64,000 nucleotides of DNA from Trileptium ribeirensis (GCA_030248225.1 JASANE010007343.1:1-64000), one strand, 5' to 3'; shown: positions 43,301 to 56,004, counted from the first letter of the stretch. A program made the numbers and translations. Notes: generated by a model not told the origin, from the sequence alone.

Positions 43301-46089
43301 AGGACAACAGCAGCGCACGTTTGAGATACCACATAGAGGGTATGTAGATGGGGCCGCGAGATCTTGGCCTCTAATTATCTCGAAAGAAAAAATTTATTGT
43401 GATAGCAACGGTTGACGCAATTTAATTTCCCTACAATTTCAGTTGTCGTATAAATAATATATGTACAGGTATAATGCCACATTGCGAGGGTGCCACTTGC
43501 GGTTCCAGTTATCATTCTGGACCCGTACAGACCGAAAAGTTGAAGAAAAGTAGATCGGAACAACCCCGCTGTTGACAGCGCGAATTTTCATTTAATTTCC
43601 AATAGTAAAGTATAAAAGGTTGACTACAAAAATTAATGAACTTTACTGATGTTTTTTCAAAATTTTGGAGCTTGAAAGCATTATTTTTCCTCATGATTTA
43701 AAGATAATGTGGTGCTAAAACTTGTTTGCATTGATCATGTGGTATAGTGTGAACATAGCCCCAACAGTGAAGCCTGAAAACTGTAACATACACTAAGTAT
43801 GTAGATAGATAACACTCTTCAAATTTTGACTAAGAATAATTTACAAACTCGGCAATATTCGCTAATTTACACCTTTAACGATATATTGATATGCCATGTC
43901 CCTTGCACATAGCCAAAGACAAATGGCTATACAGAAATCTTTGGACACTTAGTTACTTTGCATAAGCAGATGAAAAAAGCCAACAAACATAGCTTGACGT
44001 CAAAGAAGATGAGGTAGGAATATAGTAGACGATACGGTCGTAGTGGATGGCAGCTATTAGGCTTAGCTTAATGTCAACACTCACAACCAGTTCAACGTCG
44101 ACATCAGGAGCTAGCCAGTTTCCAAGTTTTTGGAAATTGACCTATCTCAAATACCGAAGAAGACAGAGAGACACGTCCATTTCTTTCACAGTTCTGTTGT
44201 AACAACAATACTTCGATTTCATCTGTTCCCATCTACCCGTTCAATGAATATTTGGCTTCTTTAAATAGGTCGAGGGTGTTGATGGATATATCGACGACCC
44301 AGGTTCTCCCAACTCATTTCCGCAACAAATTTTTTATTCACCCAGTTCATACGCCAGGTTTTTATGTGCGACTAAAATTAATAATAATATTTCGTACATA
44401 TGTTACGAATATGCGTATTTTTGTTCTATTTTTGTCAAAAATCGTCAAATTTAAACTATGAGACAAATTAAATTAATTTTCCCTTTCCAAGACATAACAA
44501 CCACTGCAATGAATAATTTACACATGTATTTGGCTTTCTTTAATTTTACATCCCTTTAGTTCCCCAATTCAGAATTGGGAGGACGTCCAGGTTATCTGGT
44601 TATTCCACAGGACCAAAATTTTACCAGGTGGCTTTGAGCTGGGGCTCCCAACTTCTACATGGGGGAACTAAAAATATCTGGTGGAATTTCCCCCAGCTTA
44701 CTGGGGGAAAGCCATACCATCGCGTCAAAAGGCGGCATATAATTGCATTTTTCGTGTTTTACAAGCATTTGAAACATTTTATCGTTGTTTTCGTTGCATC
44801 TTAATCATTTAAGCACTAAAAATTAGTATTATTGCAAACCACACTTCATTTTACTTAGGATTTTATCATTAAACGTCGGAATATAAGCAGTAATATTGAG
44901 TTTTGTTATAACCGTTTGTTGTTAGGGCGATGATTCTCGGGTGTGCTAAGAAAACCTGGGAGAGTGTTAAGGATTTGATCTTAGGTAAGCAAAAAATTGT
45001 CGGTAGGCATGACATGGGAGCGCCGCCTGAATCCTTGGGAAGGTTGAAAATCCTGGGAGCCCCTTCGTCACCTCTGTGGAGAGGCTACAATCGGCAGCCG
45101 AAGTTATTATTCCCACCGAGAACAAGCATTTTTACCTATCTGTATCACTTTAATTGACATAGGATACATAAATTTACTCCCACAACACCAAAATGGCTCA
45201 AACGGACACTTGTGGGCCTCCAAATTTAATATTTTCGATTATCATATGCCCTAGATACAAGTTTGGTAGTTTGGAGAAGGTAGAATATCAATTATATATG
45301 TTCGTTTTCTGTAACCACGTTGACAGGATATCGCGGTCTAGTCAAAATACCAGAATCGAAAACAACCATTTTACCTATCTGTATCACTTTAGGTGACATA
45401 GGATACATAAATTTACTCCCACAACACGAAAATGGCTCAAATGAACACTTGTGGGCCTCCAAATTTACAATTATCGATTATCATATACCCTAGATACAAG
45501 TTTGGTAGTTTGGAGAAGGTGGAATATCAATTATGCATGTTCGTTTTCTGTAACAACGTTGACAGGATATCGCGGTCTGGTCAAAATATCCATGCATTTC
45601 CAACACCTAGTGACATTAGAGTGTATCGACCATTATTCGGGTCTTATTCCCGGCATGTACAGTTCCTAATTGGCAACGTTTGCTTTTGCAAATATCTAGT
45701 CCTTTTTAACAAATAAATTGCAATAAACTGGCCAAGAAGAGCCAAAAAATTAATAGCTGCCATCGTCATCATTCTGTTTATAAATCGTCAGTACTATACG
45801 TTCCAAAATACAACTGCTCGGTCTACACAAAAGGCTCGTCTGTACTAATTTATTACACAAAGAAGCGAATACAACCCATTAAAAACCGCTATGGTAATGA
45901 ACTATCGCAGAAACTCAATTAATGACTATAAATATCAATAGTACCAAAGCCCAACCCATCAGGATCGGCGGAAAACTTACCCGTCGCACCGAACCGTCGT
46001 AACATCGGTATAAACGCATGGATCAAATAGTCGGGCTTCGGTGGGGCGCCCTTCAAATCTAAATGCACAATGCGGCCGTGGAATATCAT
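28031..46089 (-). CDS. HEXD: Hexosaminidase D, seven coding exons
   Basis: Glycoside hydrolase family 20 enzyme that removes terminal N-acetylhexosamines, with a nucleo-cytoplasmic location in vertebrates. The exons, read on the minus strand, are 46089-45981, 42767-42547, 37226-37093, 35148-35016, 30875-30602, 29487-29030 and 28351-28031. Every junction has AG/GT borders and matching phase, giving 549 residues, close to the vertebrate length. Landmarks in order: [53 protein letters not shown] with the catalytic Asp-Glu pair, [46 protein letters not shown]. The frame is open 5' of the ATG at 46089 to an AG at about 46118, so a further 5' exon is possible. Introns are long (0.7 to 5.3 kb) and loaded with transposons. 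Confidence 0.93.
28419..28754. mobile_element. MITE family A, copy 2, in HEXD intron 6
   Basis: It opens CTGGGCTCTCCA and is in the opposite orientation to copies 1 and 3. The right end is degraded (GGCTCCCAG) and no target duplication remains, so it is the oldest of the three copies. Confidence 0.7.
29030..29487 (-). CDS. HEXD: HEXD exon 6
   Basis: Acceptor tattttag before 29487, donor AAG|GTAATA at 29030. It encodes [19 protein letters not shown], then a long Gly/Ala-rich linker (AAGGATGSL to [13 protein letters not shown]) that has no counterpart in the vertebrate enzyme as I know it, then [14 protein letters not shown]. Confidence 0.9.
29488..30601 (-). other. HEXD intron 5
   Basis: AT-rich intron; no repeat or exon recognised in it. 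Confidence 0.6.
30602..30875 (-). CDS. HEXD: HEXD exon 5
   Basis: Acceptor tgttttaag before 30875; donor CAGG|GTCTGT ending phase 1. It encodes [17 protein letters not shown] and [16 protein letters not shown], both well conserved in HEXD. Confidence 0.92.
32353..33415. other. 1,063-bp tract with no G on the plus strand
   Basis: Not one G occurs on the plus strand from 32353 to 33415, while C is common (about one base in five or six). From 32236 to 33415 there are only three (32342, 32347, 32352). Sequence on both sides has ordinary G content, and the left edge is abrupt, right after gtcgttttcgtgtatttt. The tract is in HEXD intron 4, so the HEXD coding strand is C-free here. It is not a simple repeat: no short period is visible and all three remaining bases are mixed. 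No open frame or known repeat was recognised. Confidence 0.97.
35016..35148 (-). CDS. HEXD: HEXD exon 4
   Basis: Acceptor gcttcaag before 35148 (phase 2 entry), donor CTTCAG|GTCTGA. It encodes [20 protein letters not shown] and [11 protein letters not shown]. Confidence 0.9.
37093..37226 (-). CDS. HEXD: HEXD exon 3 with catalytic Asp-Glu
   Basis: Acceptor gtttatag before 37226, donor GTGCAAG|GTAAAG. It encodes [19 protein letters not shown] and [16 protein letters not shown]; the adjacent Asp-Glu is the family 20 catalytic pair. Confidence 0.93.
37308..37605. repeat. Dispersed repeat family C, copy 1, in HEXD intron 2
   Basis: Shares, in order, gagcgagcgg, ttttttgtccgt, a gatca-caattcagtctat block and a final tcaagatag-ggcttcgcaaaa block with 38999-39300. 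A related inverted piece lies near 58990-59120. Probable old transposon copies. Confidence 0.65.
38086..38548. mobile_element. MITE family B, copy 1, in HEXD intron 2
   Basis: 463 bp with perfect 15-bp inverted ends CCGGGGTTATTTTAG / CTAAAATAACCCCGG and 5-bp target duplication TTTTG (38081-38085 and 38549-38553). The interior carries several palindromes of the GACCCCTTAAGGGGTC type. It interrupts a local tandem repeat whose units share tttttgcttttgtggcatgt. Confidence 0.92.
38999..39300. repeat. Dispersed repeat family C, copy 2
   Basis: Related block by block to 37308-37605, including atatctcgagatagtggcttc near the end. Confidence 0.6.
39976..40395. mobile_element. MITE family A, copy 3
   Basis: 420 bp, inverted ends CTGGGCTCTCCA / TGGAGGGCCCAG, 5-bp target duplication TTACT on both sides (39971-39975, 40396-40400). 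Internally it duplicates a block containing ggttcatgccccctggcaaa. Confidence 0.85.
40618..41000. mobile_element. MITE family B-related element
   Basis: Ends CCGGGCTT and AAGCCCGG, flanked by AGGTA and AGGTG (one mismatch in a 5-bp duplication). Like 38086-38548 it carries repeated GACCCCTA-type motifs. In HEXD intron 2. Confidence 0.65.
42547..42767 (-). CDS. HEXD: HEXD exon 2
   Basis: Acceptor cttctctag before 42767, donor CCTCAG|GTAAAC. It encodes [20 protein letters not shown] and [20 protein letters not shown], hallmark HEXD segments. Confidence 0.95.
42768..45117 (-). other. HEXD intron 1, proximal part
   Basis: Non-coding. A short block similar to repeats near 24640 and 31800-32230 (gcggttgcaaaaat, ttcgtgattttgaatct) occurs near 43205-43245. 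Confidence 0.4.
45118..45596. repeat. 239-bp tandem duplication in HEXD intron 1
   Basis: Two head-to-tail copies (ttacctatctgtatcact at 45132 and 45371) differing at scattered positions. Both contain tacaagtttggtagtttgga. Confidence 0.9.
45590..45716 (+). pseudogene. Possible Ty3/gypsy reverse-transcriptase fragment
   Basis: A frame reading [20 protein letters not shown] then RHVQFL resembles the stretch after the reverse-transcriptase core of gypsy elements, where FPTP, a run of basic residues, FLG and YRRFI are usual. It is short, decayed, and adjacent to the 239-bp duplication. Confidence 0.4.
45981..46089 (-). CDS. HEXD: HEXD exon 1 (or first coding exon seen)
   Basis: ATG at 46089; [20 protein letters not shown] then RFGATG, donor ACGG|GTAAGT in phase 1. 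The same frame is open back to tttattag at about 46118, so the true start may be in an upstream exon. Confidence 0.85.
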
Positions 46090-46124
46090 TATGAATATTT
46101 GTTCGTCAGCAAAGCACTAATAAA

Positions 46125-48169
46125 GTATACATGAGTTAAGCTTTATTAATCCATAATAATGTAGATATTATTATTAGTAAATATTTCAATAGTTATAGTT
46201 ATAGACATCGGATTGACATAGGGCATTCGCATACATGGCTGATAATTGAGGGACAATTCACGCAGCATTTTAACAATATTTATGATTAGCCGAATTCTAG
46301 CTTGACTGAAAGTCTAAAAACTATGTAATTCTAAATAAATACATAAATAAAAATATGAACGAAAAACAGGCTCCGTAACGAAAAACAACTCATCAAGATC
46401 TATAATGTGGCTAACCATCACTTTTCTGTGGGATAAATATATACCTATGCCGCTGTGGGTCCGAATACGGTTCGTCGAACCTTTGCCAGAAATATTGATC
46501 TTTCAAACTTCGTTATGTTATTTCGTGTTTTATCTTACAACGAGTATACATTAAATTATTAAATAAGCTACATAGGATAGTTTTGCTATCTAGATTCTGA
46601 CATGACTATAGTAATTATACCTTTTTATGTATTTTCAAGGGTTTTGCGGTGGTCGAATTCGATTTCCAAAATGTAGTGTTTTCATTTGTCCGATTATGTA
46701 TTGAATGCAGAGCATGGAGACAGATAAAAGAGAAGAAGCTATATGATAGAGGTGAGTGGGGCGATTTAGCCCCTTAAGAGTCAGACCTCTTAAAGATTCG
46801 CAACACACCGCGTTCCCCCGCCGGCACTACCCGCCGTGCACATAATTTAAGCGCATTCTGACAAAATACGGTGAAAAGGGGCAAAAAAATTGGGTAAAAT
46901 CGGTAACAAATATAGGTATTATGAACAATGTTTCGAAAATTGGCAAATCTGGGAATATTTGAGTTACTAAAAATTTCACCATAACGACCTTCCATTCCGA
47001 CCCCCAAAATCATCCCCACCTAAGCCGACGGACCTTGGACAGCTATGGTCTACATATATAATAGGTTTTTATGAATGTTGATTACTAAGAGTTGGTTATA
47101 TAGGGCACAGCACGTATATTTCATGTCTTTTTTAGGTTTCAATGGGCTTTAGGGTCAATGAACCCGATCTGGAGAATATAGTCCCTCTTCATTAGTGCGG
47201 TTAGGCATTCCTACAGAACACCAAGAATGGTTTATATACGTTTTTCGGCATGATGGATACGAAAGTTCGATTATCTGAAGACCAGCACAATTATATTTCA
47301 TGCCTTTTCAGAAGTTTTCATTGTGTTTACGGTCATTGAACCGGATTAAAAGAATAGTCGTTCTTCAGTAGTCAGTAGTTTAGCACAGGGTATAACGAAT
47401 AGTAATAGGGTTTTGGAATGCTGAATACAGTGGTTTGGTTATCTACAGACCAGCTTGAATAATTCATCTGTTTTCATTTGTTTTCGATGAGTGGTAGGTC
47501 GACAAAGTTTTAGGATTTTCAATGGATTCACGGTTCCATAAGTTTTACGATGGCCTATACATCAAACACAGCCTGTTGCACGTCATTATACAAAATGACA
47601 ATATATAACTAAAGTCGCGTTAGCTCCGTTTCACACTCACAAGCGAGATACTAGCACATAAACTTTGTTAACTATAATTTATACAAATTTTATCGCTTTA
47701 TCAATTATAAATAATAACCCTTAGCAATATGCTAAAACTTACGATGAGTTTTGTAATGGTACATTACTGTCATAAGCATGAATAACTTCATTTAATTATT
47801 AGAGCGTAGCGAAACGTAGTTTAGATTGTGTGTCGCAGGGGTGATATCTTTTAAATTCCGTCGTGTGTGTGATCGGCCATAACTCGGATCGACTCAACCG
47901 ATTTTCATGTTCTTGGGCTCATTCGAACTGGCATAATCGATTTACGCTGTACATCCTCGAGAGTTTTTTAATTTGAGGACTGGTTCCGGAATCACAGGTA
48001 AAAATGCAGGTTTTTTTACCCCATTTTAGTACACTTCACGGAAGCAAGGTTATTTTTATCCTAACTTTCGATTTTTTCTGTGGTTGGTTTTATTTCATAG
48101 TAAAATGATAAATGCCGATGCCACTTTTTTGTTTTTCGATTAAGACTCCAGTTAAGGATTTATCGGGTT
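46125..48169. other. Intergenic DNA upstream of HEXD
   Basis: No gene recognised; no promoter element could be supported. Confidence 0.4.
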
Positions 48170-48600
48170 TGAGGTACGGGGTATGGCGACCCCATGGTTC
48201 CTCGACCCATAATTCGAAAATAGCTCTGACGTCCTGGGCGGCTGAAAAGTTTCACGTGGGGGTTTTCGTACAGGGGACTCATTGCCGGTGTTGGTTTGGC
48301 TCTGCGATCCATGGTTCCATGGGTACCGCACCCTCGTGGCTCCTCGACCTAAAATTTGTTCTGACGTCCTGGGCAGCTGAAAAGATTCACTTGAGAGGTG
48401 TTCGGGTATCGGAAACTCATTGGCGATGTTGATTTTGCTCTGCGACACATGGTTTTATTGGTACGGGGGTATGGCACCCCCATGATTCACCGACCCAAAA
48501 TTTCTAATTTTATTGTAACGTCCTGGGCGGTTGAAAAGGATTAGTTAGGGTTTTCGGGCACGAGAATCTTATTGCCGGTGTAGTTTTGTTCTAACTTGTG
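48170..48600. repeat. Three diverged tandem copies of a 135-155-bp unit
   Basis: Each copy contains cgacc, then acgtcctgggcggctgaaaa (48229, 48364 and 48517 or so), then ggggtttcgg-like and attgccggtgttg blocks. The period differs (about 135, then about 155). A plus-strand frame stays open through the first two copies (48112-48432) but has no known content. Confidence 0.75.
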
Positions 48601-50221
48601 CGGTATTGTGTGATATCCACATTATATCATATCGATGTATGCTATCGAAAGCTTTCTGGCTGTGCGTGCAAAAGGCGTAGGTGTACCTACCTACGCTTCA
48701 CTACGCTCTACAATCTCGATAAAGTTACTAGTTATATCTGCCATACACCGTATTCATATCAGTAGTTGCAATGTGCAAAACAAACTGTATAAATTTTATT
48801 TAAACCATGTTTTTCGAGGTTATTTTTCTAGAAGCAATGAGTAGTCAAACGATCAAAATAATAGAGATTACTGCTAGATGCTAACCCGAGACATTTGGTT
48901 TAGCAACGTCAATTATTATAGCTATATCTGCCATACATCTTAGTCATCAGTAGTTGCAAGACACAACTACTACAAAATTCATTAACGAGTAACAGACGAA
49001 ATTCGGGTAGTTTTGGCCTTACAAATGGGGTATTTACTTGCTAATCCGTTAATAAATAGTAAAACCAACATCATAGTTGCGTCGCCATAAGAAAGATGTA
49101 CGGTAAATATTTATCCCGAAATCACACTTTTAATACCAATCATAACATTAGACTGAACTTATTCATAGACGGAAACTTGACAAGATCTCTAAATTTAATT
49201 CATACAAGCCTACGATCTCCAATCCAAAAACACCGTAATCCAAAATGCGGCCATGTCACCTTTACGGGACAGACGTTGCTTAATATATCGAGAACAGCAT
49301 AGCATGCATTACAGTGCCGTCCCTAAAAGTTACATTAGAACAAAATGGTTTTGGCCCACTAAATCGCTATTGCCGAACCAAATTTACAATAATCTTTTTG
49401 AACCGAATAACTAAGCTTCGATGGAAGGAAAAAATAATTGGCAAAAGTTGTATGGTATAGCGGAGCCCAAATTTTCAACAATTCTCATTTTTTCTGCAAA
49501 AACCGGTACAGACGCCATGTCGCCTACATAGAGTTGGCGTCAAAAACCATTCGTTTCATAATGACAGGTTAATGTCGAATCACATCGACCCTCTGAACAG
49601 TATTGAACCAGATAGTGCTGAAAAAAATGAAACAAAAATATAAACAATTCTATTTTAGGATACATCACATATATACACAAAATTCCCCACAAATGGGTCA
49701 AACTTGAATGTTTCTGAAGCACTGTTCATAACACCCGGAAAAGTCTTACAGCTAAATGTTCATATCCTAAACGAGGAACACCTCCTAGAAAGTTCAGTAA
49801 TTTGCGTGCGTCGTTTACAACAACCCAATCGATGTTTAATCACTAGCGCAAGGTTTAAGTTACCGAACATTACACGAAACAAATAAATTAGCGGGCTAAA
49901 TAGTTATTTCTTCCTGCTCCCGATAGCGCTCTGAGTCAAAACATACACATATATAAAGCACCTCTATTCGCAACAGTTTAATTTACTGATATTGTAAAAG
50001 CAAGATAGTATAAAATTGATACACATAAAAGCAAAATTTAAAAAGAATGCACATACACTGTCTTAGACCAATGACACTATTATACAAATGTGCAGAGTGG
50101 GCTTTCTAGATATATTGACTTTTTCAACTTTGCAAGATTTATCATAGTTGTTACAAAAATAACACTCCATATCAGAGAAATAAAGTATCATACATTGAAA
50201 ATTCTGTTAAATATCCTTACT

Positions 50222-50379
50222 AAAGTGGATTTATTTTTAAAAGCTCTTGATCAGACATGAATGATGCACAGATTCCGATCTGTGAATTTGCACATTTCGC
50301 TACAAATGTTGTTGGATAGTGAGGTATCATCACTGGGTTATGTAAAATACCTTGCGGCTGGCCAATACGACAAAGATTC
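50222..50379 (-). CDS. Possible exon of an unidentified gene
   Basis: Acceptor atattgcag before 50379 and a GTAAGG donor at about 50220. The frame between reads NLCRIGQPQGILHNPVMIPH and CANSQIGICASFMSDQELL, with several Cys. I do not recognise it. It may belong with 54171-54278, but the phases need an exon I could not find. Confidence 0.3.
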
Positions 50380-51639
50380 CTGCAATATTGATTAATGATA
50401 TAATTATGAGTGCCACGATTGTTTCGGAAAATTTTCCAAATATACATACCAATAAGTTTAAAGGTATATACGCACCTGCATCATTCAGCTACCAGCAAAA
50501 AATATCATGGTTGGATTAGCATTTAATAGAACTCAAATGTGGATACGGCATAGCACAACTGTCCACAAGCACTAAGCTCAACTCCGGAAAATATCAAATG
50601 GACATATTAAAACTATCTTTGTGAATGACTTTTGCATATTTCACATTGCAGCTAACCCAACTATATATTGTAGTTTCCGCGTGAGAACTTTAATAAAAGA
50701 TCGCGAAAACGGATCCATACTTCCGTTATTGTCAAATATGAAGTGCGAAATGATTTTTGAATCAGGCCATACATTAAAAAGTCGCATACGATATACAGCA
50801 ACATTAAAAATGAGCTTTACTTACAGCAATATCACCTTTTACATGCATAGAAAGGCGGAACCGAGGGAAAATAATAGCATCTGCATTCCAAGCAGAAGCA
50901 TTTGAAACAAATCGGTCGATCCAACCCAATGTTATATGGTGTGCGTGATAAGATAACAAGGCCTACTACATACATGAGCTTTGCATAAACTTGGTAGTTA
51001 GATGAAAATTCTTTCACTCTCAATTTGTTCTGAGAACGATTTCGCAAGTAAATATCATTGAATATCAACCACGTAAGCTGAAATTCATTGCAGAAGTTTT
51101 TACCAGATCAGACCACAGGCTACAAAGTTGTACATGCATACAAATCTGAAAATTGTCAAAAATTCTAACAAAATAAGTGTTTCGACCCCTGATTCCTGAA
51201 AACACGCAGATACGTATACACAGATCTTTATAATTTTAAAAACATCATGCAGAAAAAATTTACACATCGGCGAATAAGTGTCTGAACTATATATGTTGTA
51301 ATAAGATTTTATAAAATACAGATTGCGTAATGAAAACACCAATGACCATAGCTCAATTATAAAAGTTTAAGCGTTGTTTCCTCAAGTAGCGCACAATTGT
51401 GCAAAATATTTTTGTCCGTTTGTTGCACACATAACCCTTAATTAGATTGATGGATTTTCGCAAAAGTTTTTATTAGACACACAATGAAATCTAATTGTGT
51501 ATCTGGGATTGTGTTTGTGCCGCTTCAATGATTTCTACCCAAGTTCTCAAAAAACCGACACCAAAAGGAGACTTGTTGATTTTGGCCATTTGAGGTCCAT
51601 CAATATTTAAGGCCATAACTCTTGCCACAAGCATCAAAT

Positions 51640-52470
51640 TCAGATATACTCTCTGAGATCGGACAAAGAGGCTTACTGGAATGCATTGGCTGACAATCTG
51701 AAACGGTATAGAAGGTGGTTGACTACCGAAAATTTTATCAACTAGTAGAGTACCTGCGGACGGTCAACGGCAGCCGGTGATGTGAGTAGGGACTCCACAC
51801 GGCAAGTAATAACCAACTTTAAGGAGCAGTTGGACACGTGAAGAGAACATTTCCAACAACTACTCAATGCAGAGCCTCCAAGAAACCCAATCTCCCAGGA
51901 CGCGCTGTCGACAAGTGGCTGGTATGGTGCTGAAGATCAGTACGACCACCGTCGACTAAATAAATTAAAAAGTCGGTACAGTCACTACGCAACGGAGAGC
52001 CGCCAAACTAGATGACATTCTGCCAAAGATGCTGAAACACTTTGGCGACGTAACGATAGAGCCATTACAACGATTATCTGCGATAATATGGCAGCAGAGC
52101 AAAATTCCTAAAGCCTGAGGAGCAGCTGTTATCACCCCGCTGTTCAAGAAATGAGACCACACTTAGTGCAAAAACTACCGTGGTATATATATATCACTTT
52201 TAAGCATGGGCTTCAAAGTGCTTGAAGCAGTGATCATAAGCCGTTTCAACTCAGCGTGCAACAGTCTGACTAGGTAGCATCAAGCGGACTTCAGGAAAGG
52301 TAGTAGCTGCATTGATTGAATATCGGCACTACGACTGCTGCTACAACACTGATACGTATTTCGGCGGGCAACTATTATAAGCTTTGTTGATTTCAACGCA
52401 GCGTTTTATTCAGTAGAAACAAGAGGTCTTTACAAACATGTTGAAGGGGACTGTATGCTCTGTCAACTAT
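51640..52470 (+). pseudogene. Decayed non-LTR retrotransposon (RTE-like) reverse transcriptase
   Basis: Fragments in several frames resemble the linker and reverse-transcriptase regions of RTE-type LINEs: YWNALADNLE near 51680, then MGFKVLEAVIISRFNSACNS near 52207, QADFRKGSSCID near 52277, and IISFVDFNAAFYSVETRGLY near 52377, where the expected core is VDFKAAFDS. Many stops and frameshifts; dead on arrival or very old. Confidence 0.8.
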
Positions 52471-54170
52471 ATGACATAATAAAAAAAACTTTGGACCATT
52501 GGAGGGAACCATTGGGACCTCAAAAAATCGAAAAAAAATTTTTTACAGTAATATGGTAAAATGAGGGATCTTCTGAACCGCCTCATCGAGCTGAATCTAT
52601 TGGTACCAAAATCAACTCTGTATCTTCAAAATTGGCCAAATTCGTGCTGAAGGATAATGGAAAAGAACCAATTTCGGTACCACTCGATTCGAGCCGTCCT
52701 AAAAGTGATCATTTCATTTTTTGATTCTGAGTCGAAAGGTACCAAAATTTAAGGTTTTCTGCTGGGGAGGAGATTTCAGGGCAGACCCTAGTTGCCATGT
52801 TCTACAGCTGGCGAGGTCAAATCGAATTTTGTAATTATTTGGTATCAACATATGAGAAAAACAACAGTAATAAAGTAAAAAAATATATTAAAGCACATAA
52901 CGGCGTCTGATAATGCGTTCAACTGTTGAGAAACAATATTTCATATAACCAGTACTATGTCGTACAACAGAAACAATATAAAACAAAATATAGATGATAA
53001 AAATTAAAAAATTACAACACTTAAAAACGCGCTCGAACCTAACGCAATTCTTACAATAATGTATCTCTTAATACCATATGACACCATTAATGCAAGTGAC
53101 GTTTCAAACAAATATTATCTGAAATACAAGTAAAAATGCACACTTCTTTTAGGACACAGAACTGAAAGCACTAAAAGAAAAATTGTTAAAATTTCTTTTG
53201 TCTGTTGCTATCTCAGATAACTCATGTTCGGATGGGTTGCTGGATTTTGCCATCAAAAGTGAAGAAGCAATCTGTCCTAAAGTTGAACGATTAGAAATGT
53301 AACCCCGTCTTTCGGGTCAAAATGGCAAAAGACTTGTTTTAAGGGTTCTTTGCCAAATCTGGGCACATGGGTTCCACAGTCTCGCAGCCCACAAGTTTCA
53401 TACGGAAAACATCAGCTGATCAAGATCTAAAAGTTTGCTGAATGAATACTTTTATGGCATCACTAACTGGGCCGCTGCTGGTTCGAATATTGTTCGTGCA
53501 CCATCTGCCAGAAATTTTTCAAACATTTCGATTTGATACTCAAACATGAATGTCATTGAGTATTTTTACCTTAGGGGTGTCTGTTAGGTTACCAAGCATA
53601 CTGAACCCAATGGTTTTGTTATCTAGAGCCAAACTTGACTATATAATACCTTTTCAAAGCCTTGAACGGTTTTATCGTTAAATAGCCCGCTTTTCAAAGT
53701 GGAGTCTGCTATTAAGTAACACAATTCTGCTCTGCCACAAATTGTTCCATGCTCAACCACAGTGTCAATTAGCTAATTGTCATGTTAATAGACTTGTTTC
53801 CCAAATTTCAAAATTCTTTACCAAAATTCAATTTCAAGCGGAATATTTGGGTTTCAAAAATGTATCGGATACATTACAGACGAAATGAAAATATGCGGCT
53901 AACAGGGTGGATCAATGATGCCGATAACGGTTGTTGCAATCTGGCAATGACCACTGCTGAATCATATGCAGTACTCGTTAGGAATGAGCGTTGTTTGTTA
54001 GATGTTTGTAAAAAAGAGTATGTTACAGATTTTTAAAATTTTACACGACAACTGTTCGATACAAGTTCGAAGTATTAGTAAACCTGTTCGATGTTAGTTT
54101 GAATCTCCGCGGTCATATGTTCAAATTGCCGGGGGAAAGGCGCCCCAATATTTTGCAGACCATTATTTAC
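52471..54170. other. Non-coding stretch
   Basis: No gene recognised. A block at about 53317-53400 (gggtcaaaatggcaaaag onward) is related to 60317-60400, marking another dispersed repeat. Confidence 0.4.
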
Positions 54171-54278
54171 CTGAAAAATTTGTATTTGCATATCAAAATA
54201 GCCATCGTCCCCAAAATAGTTCTGGACGAATTTGCGGCGGTGTCCACAGTTATTTCTTACGAGTAATGTAGTATTGTG
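54171..54278 (-). CDS. Possible 36-codon exon of an unidentified gene
   Basis: Acceptor ggctttcag before 54278, donor TTTCAG|GTAAAT, phase 0 at both ends. It encodes HNTTLLVRNNCGHRRKFVQN then YFGDDGYFDMQIQIFQ, which has coding character and a sequon (NTT). The family is not recognised. Confidence 0.4.
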
Positions 54279-55490
54279 CTGAAAGCCAATCCGCACATAC
54301 ATTTAATTTGAATATATACGTACTGACAGTAAAGAATTATTGACAAAGAATTCAAAAACAATTTATACTACAACAACACCTAATGTACAAAAGCTGATTA
54401 TGACAAACACTTGCTTGTATTATTAAAGCCCTGGATAAAATACCATTACGGATTACATGTAGGTTTGTGTGGCAAAAATGCAGATACATATGTACATATA
54501 ACATAAAAATATTATGAATGAGCAAAATATGGACAAAATTATTGTATAACACCACAATTGTTACCAAGTAAGTAGAATTCAAACACCACGCCCTCCCAAA
54601 ATCAATTCTGCTAAGTATAGAAAGAATTCACGGTGAAATTTCACATCTCTCACGATTCCTAGATGTGATAAAACTATGCTTTTCCAGAGTTACCACAGTA
54701 CATAATTGCTGTGCCAAACATTCCGCCGCACGACTGTCGATATAAAATTTTTTTCGACAATGAAAAAACAAATTCACCCAAGATACCTGACAAGCTGGTT
54801 TCAGTAGGTATAAACATATGCCAGAACTAAGAGGGAATCCAACAAGAAAAACTTAATACCTCGTTTTACATCCATGAAAAATGGTGAACATCGAAATTTT
54901 CATAAACATTTGAAACAAGTTAGAGATCATTCACTTTACAAACCAAGCAGCAGGATTAAAAATTTCTAGAAACTTTTTGTCTGCTACTTCAACCCACAAA
55001 TATGAAATTTTTCAGGTATTGCAAAATGCAATCCACCCTATAATTAAGTGCTAAGAGTAATACGCAGCAAATACTCATTCAATAATTTGTGGGTGCTAAT
55101 AACTTGCACGAACATTTAGATTTTGAAGGTACAATTAACACATTTCACCATCACCACAACTGGTCAAACATGTCCCCATCCCTGGCGTCTCAAATGCTTT
55201 TGCACTACTGCATAGTAATTCTCTTTGGCTTTAAAGGGATCGTGTTCTGCAACAACATATTCCGTCCCATCAGTTTTAAGAGAGGTTCGCGGTTTATATT
55301 TTCCAAAAAGTTTTGACCATTCCAGATTTTCAGGGATGTCAGCAAAACAAAATCAGACATACATTTAATACATAAACTATTCTTATCGTAGCAGTAGCGA
55401 ATGAATTGATGATTCTAAATTAAAGCATTGCATAAAACTAAGGCATTATGGTAAAAATATTTGTCGCAGCTGAAAATGTGCGGAGTTAGC

Positions 55491-55530
55491 CCTCCTCCGC
55501 CCTCCCGAAAAAATCGGGAGAGGGAGGAGG
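55491..55530. other. Long GC-rich hairpin
   Basis: CCTCCTCCGCCCTCCCGA (55491-55508) faces TCGGGAGAGGGAGGAGG (55514-55530) over a short A-rich loop. Purely structural; no gene is next to it on the same strand. Confidence 0.8.
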
Positions 55531-56004
55531 TCAGAACACAACGGACTGAAATATATTCGACCACTTTACGCTGTGACAGCGTAGAATGACATACTATTCC
55601 TTTAGCTTTCCTCTAATTACTTGGGTACTACAGCTTTATCACATTCAGTTTTAATGAAGCTGCCCAAATTAAAATTTTAAACACCGACTAGCAATAACAT
55701 ATGTTTGATACAACCAAACAATATGGCGCGGAATGTAAATGCGTTATGCGCTCCGACACTGGGGCTGGCACGATATTCACCAAATTTTAGCACGTTGCCA
55801 CGGATTTGCTGCCTACTGTAACGGGTTTTTCGTAACAACTATTCTCATATAACTTGTTATTGTGAAATTCATACACATCTGTCAATATGCCCTGTACTTA
55901 CAACATTTTGCAAATTAGCAAACGTAACAATAATTATTAAAATTTATCAACAAAATCTGCAAATACGTGTTTAAACTCAATTTTGCAACGCTGACCACGA
56001 TATT

